This document shows, piece by piece, positions 6,219 to 6,234 of a stretch of 6,234 nt of DNA; the first letter of the stretch is position 1; the number at the start of each line of letters is the position of its first letter. Both the position numbers and the translations under genes were made by a program. The stretch lies in NCBI GenBank assembly GCA_013298745.1, contig JAAFIT010000050.1, positions 4,124 to 10,357 of the forward strand, in the 5' to 3' direction. Source of the DNA: Sphingomonadales bacterium. GTDB lineage: Bacteria; Pseudomonadota; Alphaproteobacteria; Sphingomonadales; Sphingomonadaceae. The notes beneath the pieces are model-generated. The model saw only the letters and a program-made list of their open reading frames with translations, ran no database searches and was not told the DNA's origin.

Positions 6219-6234
6219 ATGGAGTGCGACGCAA
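6219..6234 (+). CDS. Possible first codons of a divergent gene
   Basis: An ATG at 6219 follows a purine-rich GGGGGGCGAG stretch that could be a ribosome binding site, and the reading frame is open to the window edge (MECDA). Only five codons are visible, so the product cannot be told. In many alphaproteobacteria xerD lies near aroK and aroB, which makes a shikimate kinase a guess worth testing, but nothing in these bases supports it. Confidence 0.18.

Larger units (their letters stand above)
6116..6234. promoter_or_regulatory. Probable upstream control region of the operon
   Basis: This 119-base stretch is non-coding if the first gene starts at 6115. It should hold the operon promoter. On the minus strand TATACA (6206-6201) is a possible -10 box, but no -35 at a proper distance is convincing. 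On the plus strand the overlapping TATAGC (6203-6208) could serve a divergent gene, again with only a poor -35. ACACGTGT at 6196-6203 is an eight-base palindrome covering this spot. The region also carries the two palindromes listed separately. Promoter positions are not established by the sequence. Confidence 0.35.

Overview
The window is a GC-rich stretch with six genes, all on the minus strand, packed without a single gap. The protein sequences and base composition suggest an alphaproteobacterium, most likely Sphingomonadales. That assignment comes from remembered family resemblance and not from a search. No mobile element, CRISPR array, tRNA or rRNA was seen.

In transcription order (right to left) the layout is as follows. 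First comes a short non-coding region (6116-6234) with overlapping palindromes and perhaps the first codons of a divergent gene. Next is a secreted, alanine-rich protein of unknown function (4295-6115). Then come the tyrosine recombinase XerD (3363-4298), phenylalanine 4-monooxygenase PhhA (2515-3366), and the three subunits of prokaryotic 5-oxoprolinase, PxpA (1703-2518), PxpB (1023-1703) and PxpC (22-1023). Every junction is a stop/start overlap (GTGA, ATGA, ATGA, TAATG, TGATG), so the six genes look like one translationally coupled transcription unit. No terminator is visible before the left edge.

Functionally the unit is mixed. XerD resolves chromosome dimers at dif together with XerC. 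PhhA turns phenylalanine into tyrosine using a pterin cofactor. PxpABC hydrolyses 5-oxoproline to glutamate at the cost of ATP. Only the Pxp subunits form an obvious functional group.

The most notable structure outside ordinary genes is a GC-rich repeat. A 20-base sequence occurs exactly at 1-20, one base after the pxpC stop, and again at 1738-1757, inside the 3' end of pxpA. The second copy belongs to a longer palindromic element (about 1720-1757). That element is translated in frame and supplies most of a C-terminal tail on PxpA that ordinary family members lack. I did not find a clear new biological system. The repeat-derived tail, the overlapping operator-like palindromes and the unknown secreted protein ahead of xerD are the points worth following up.
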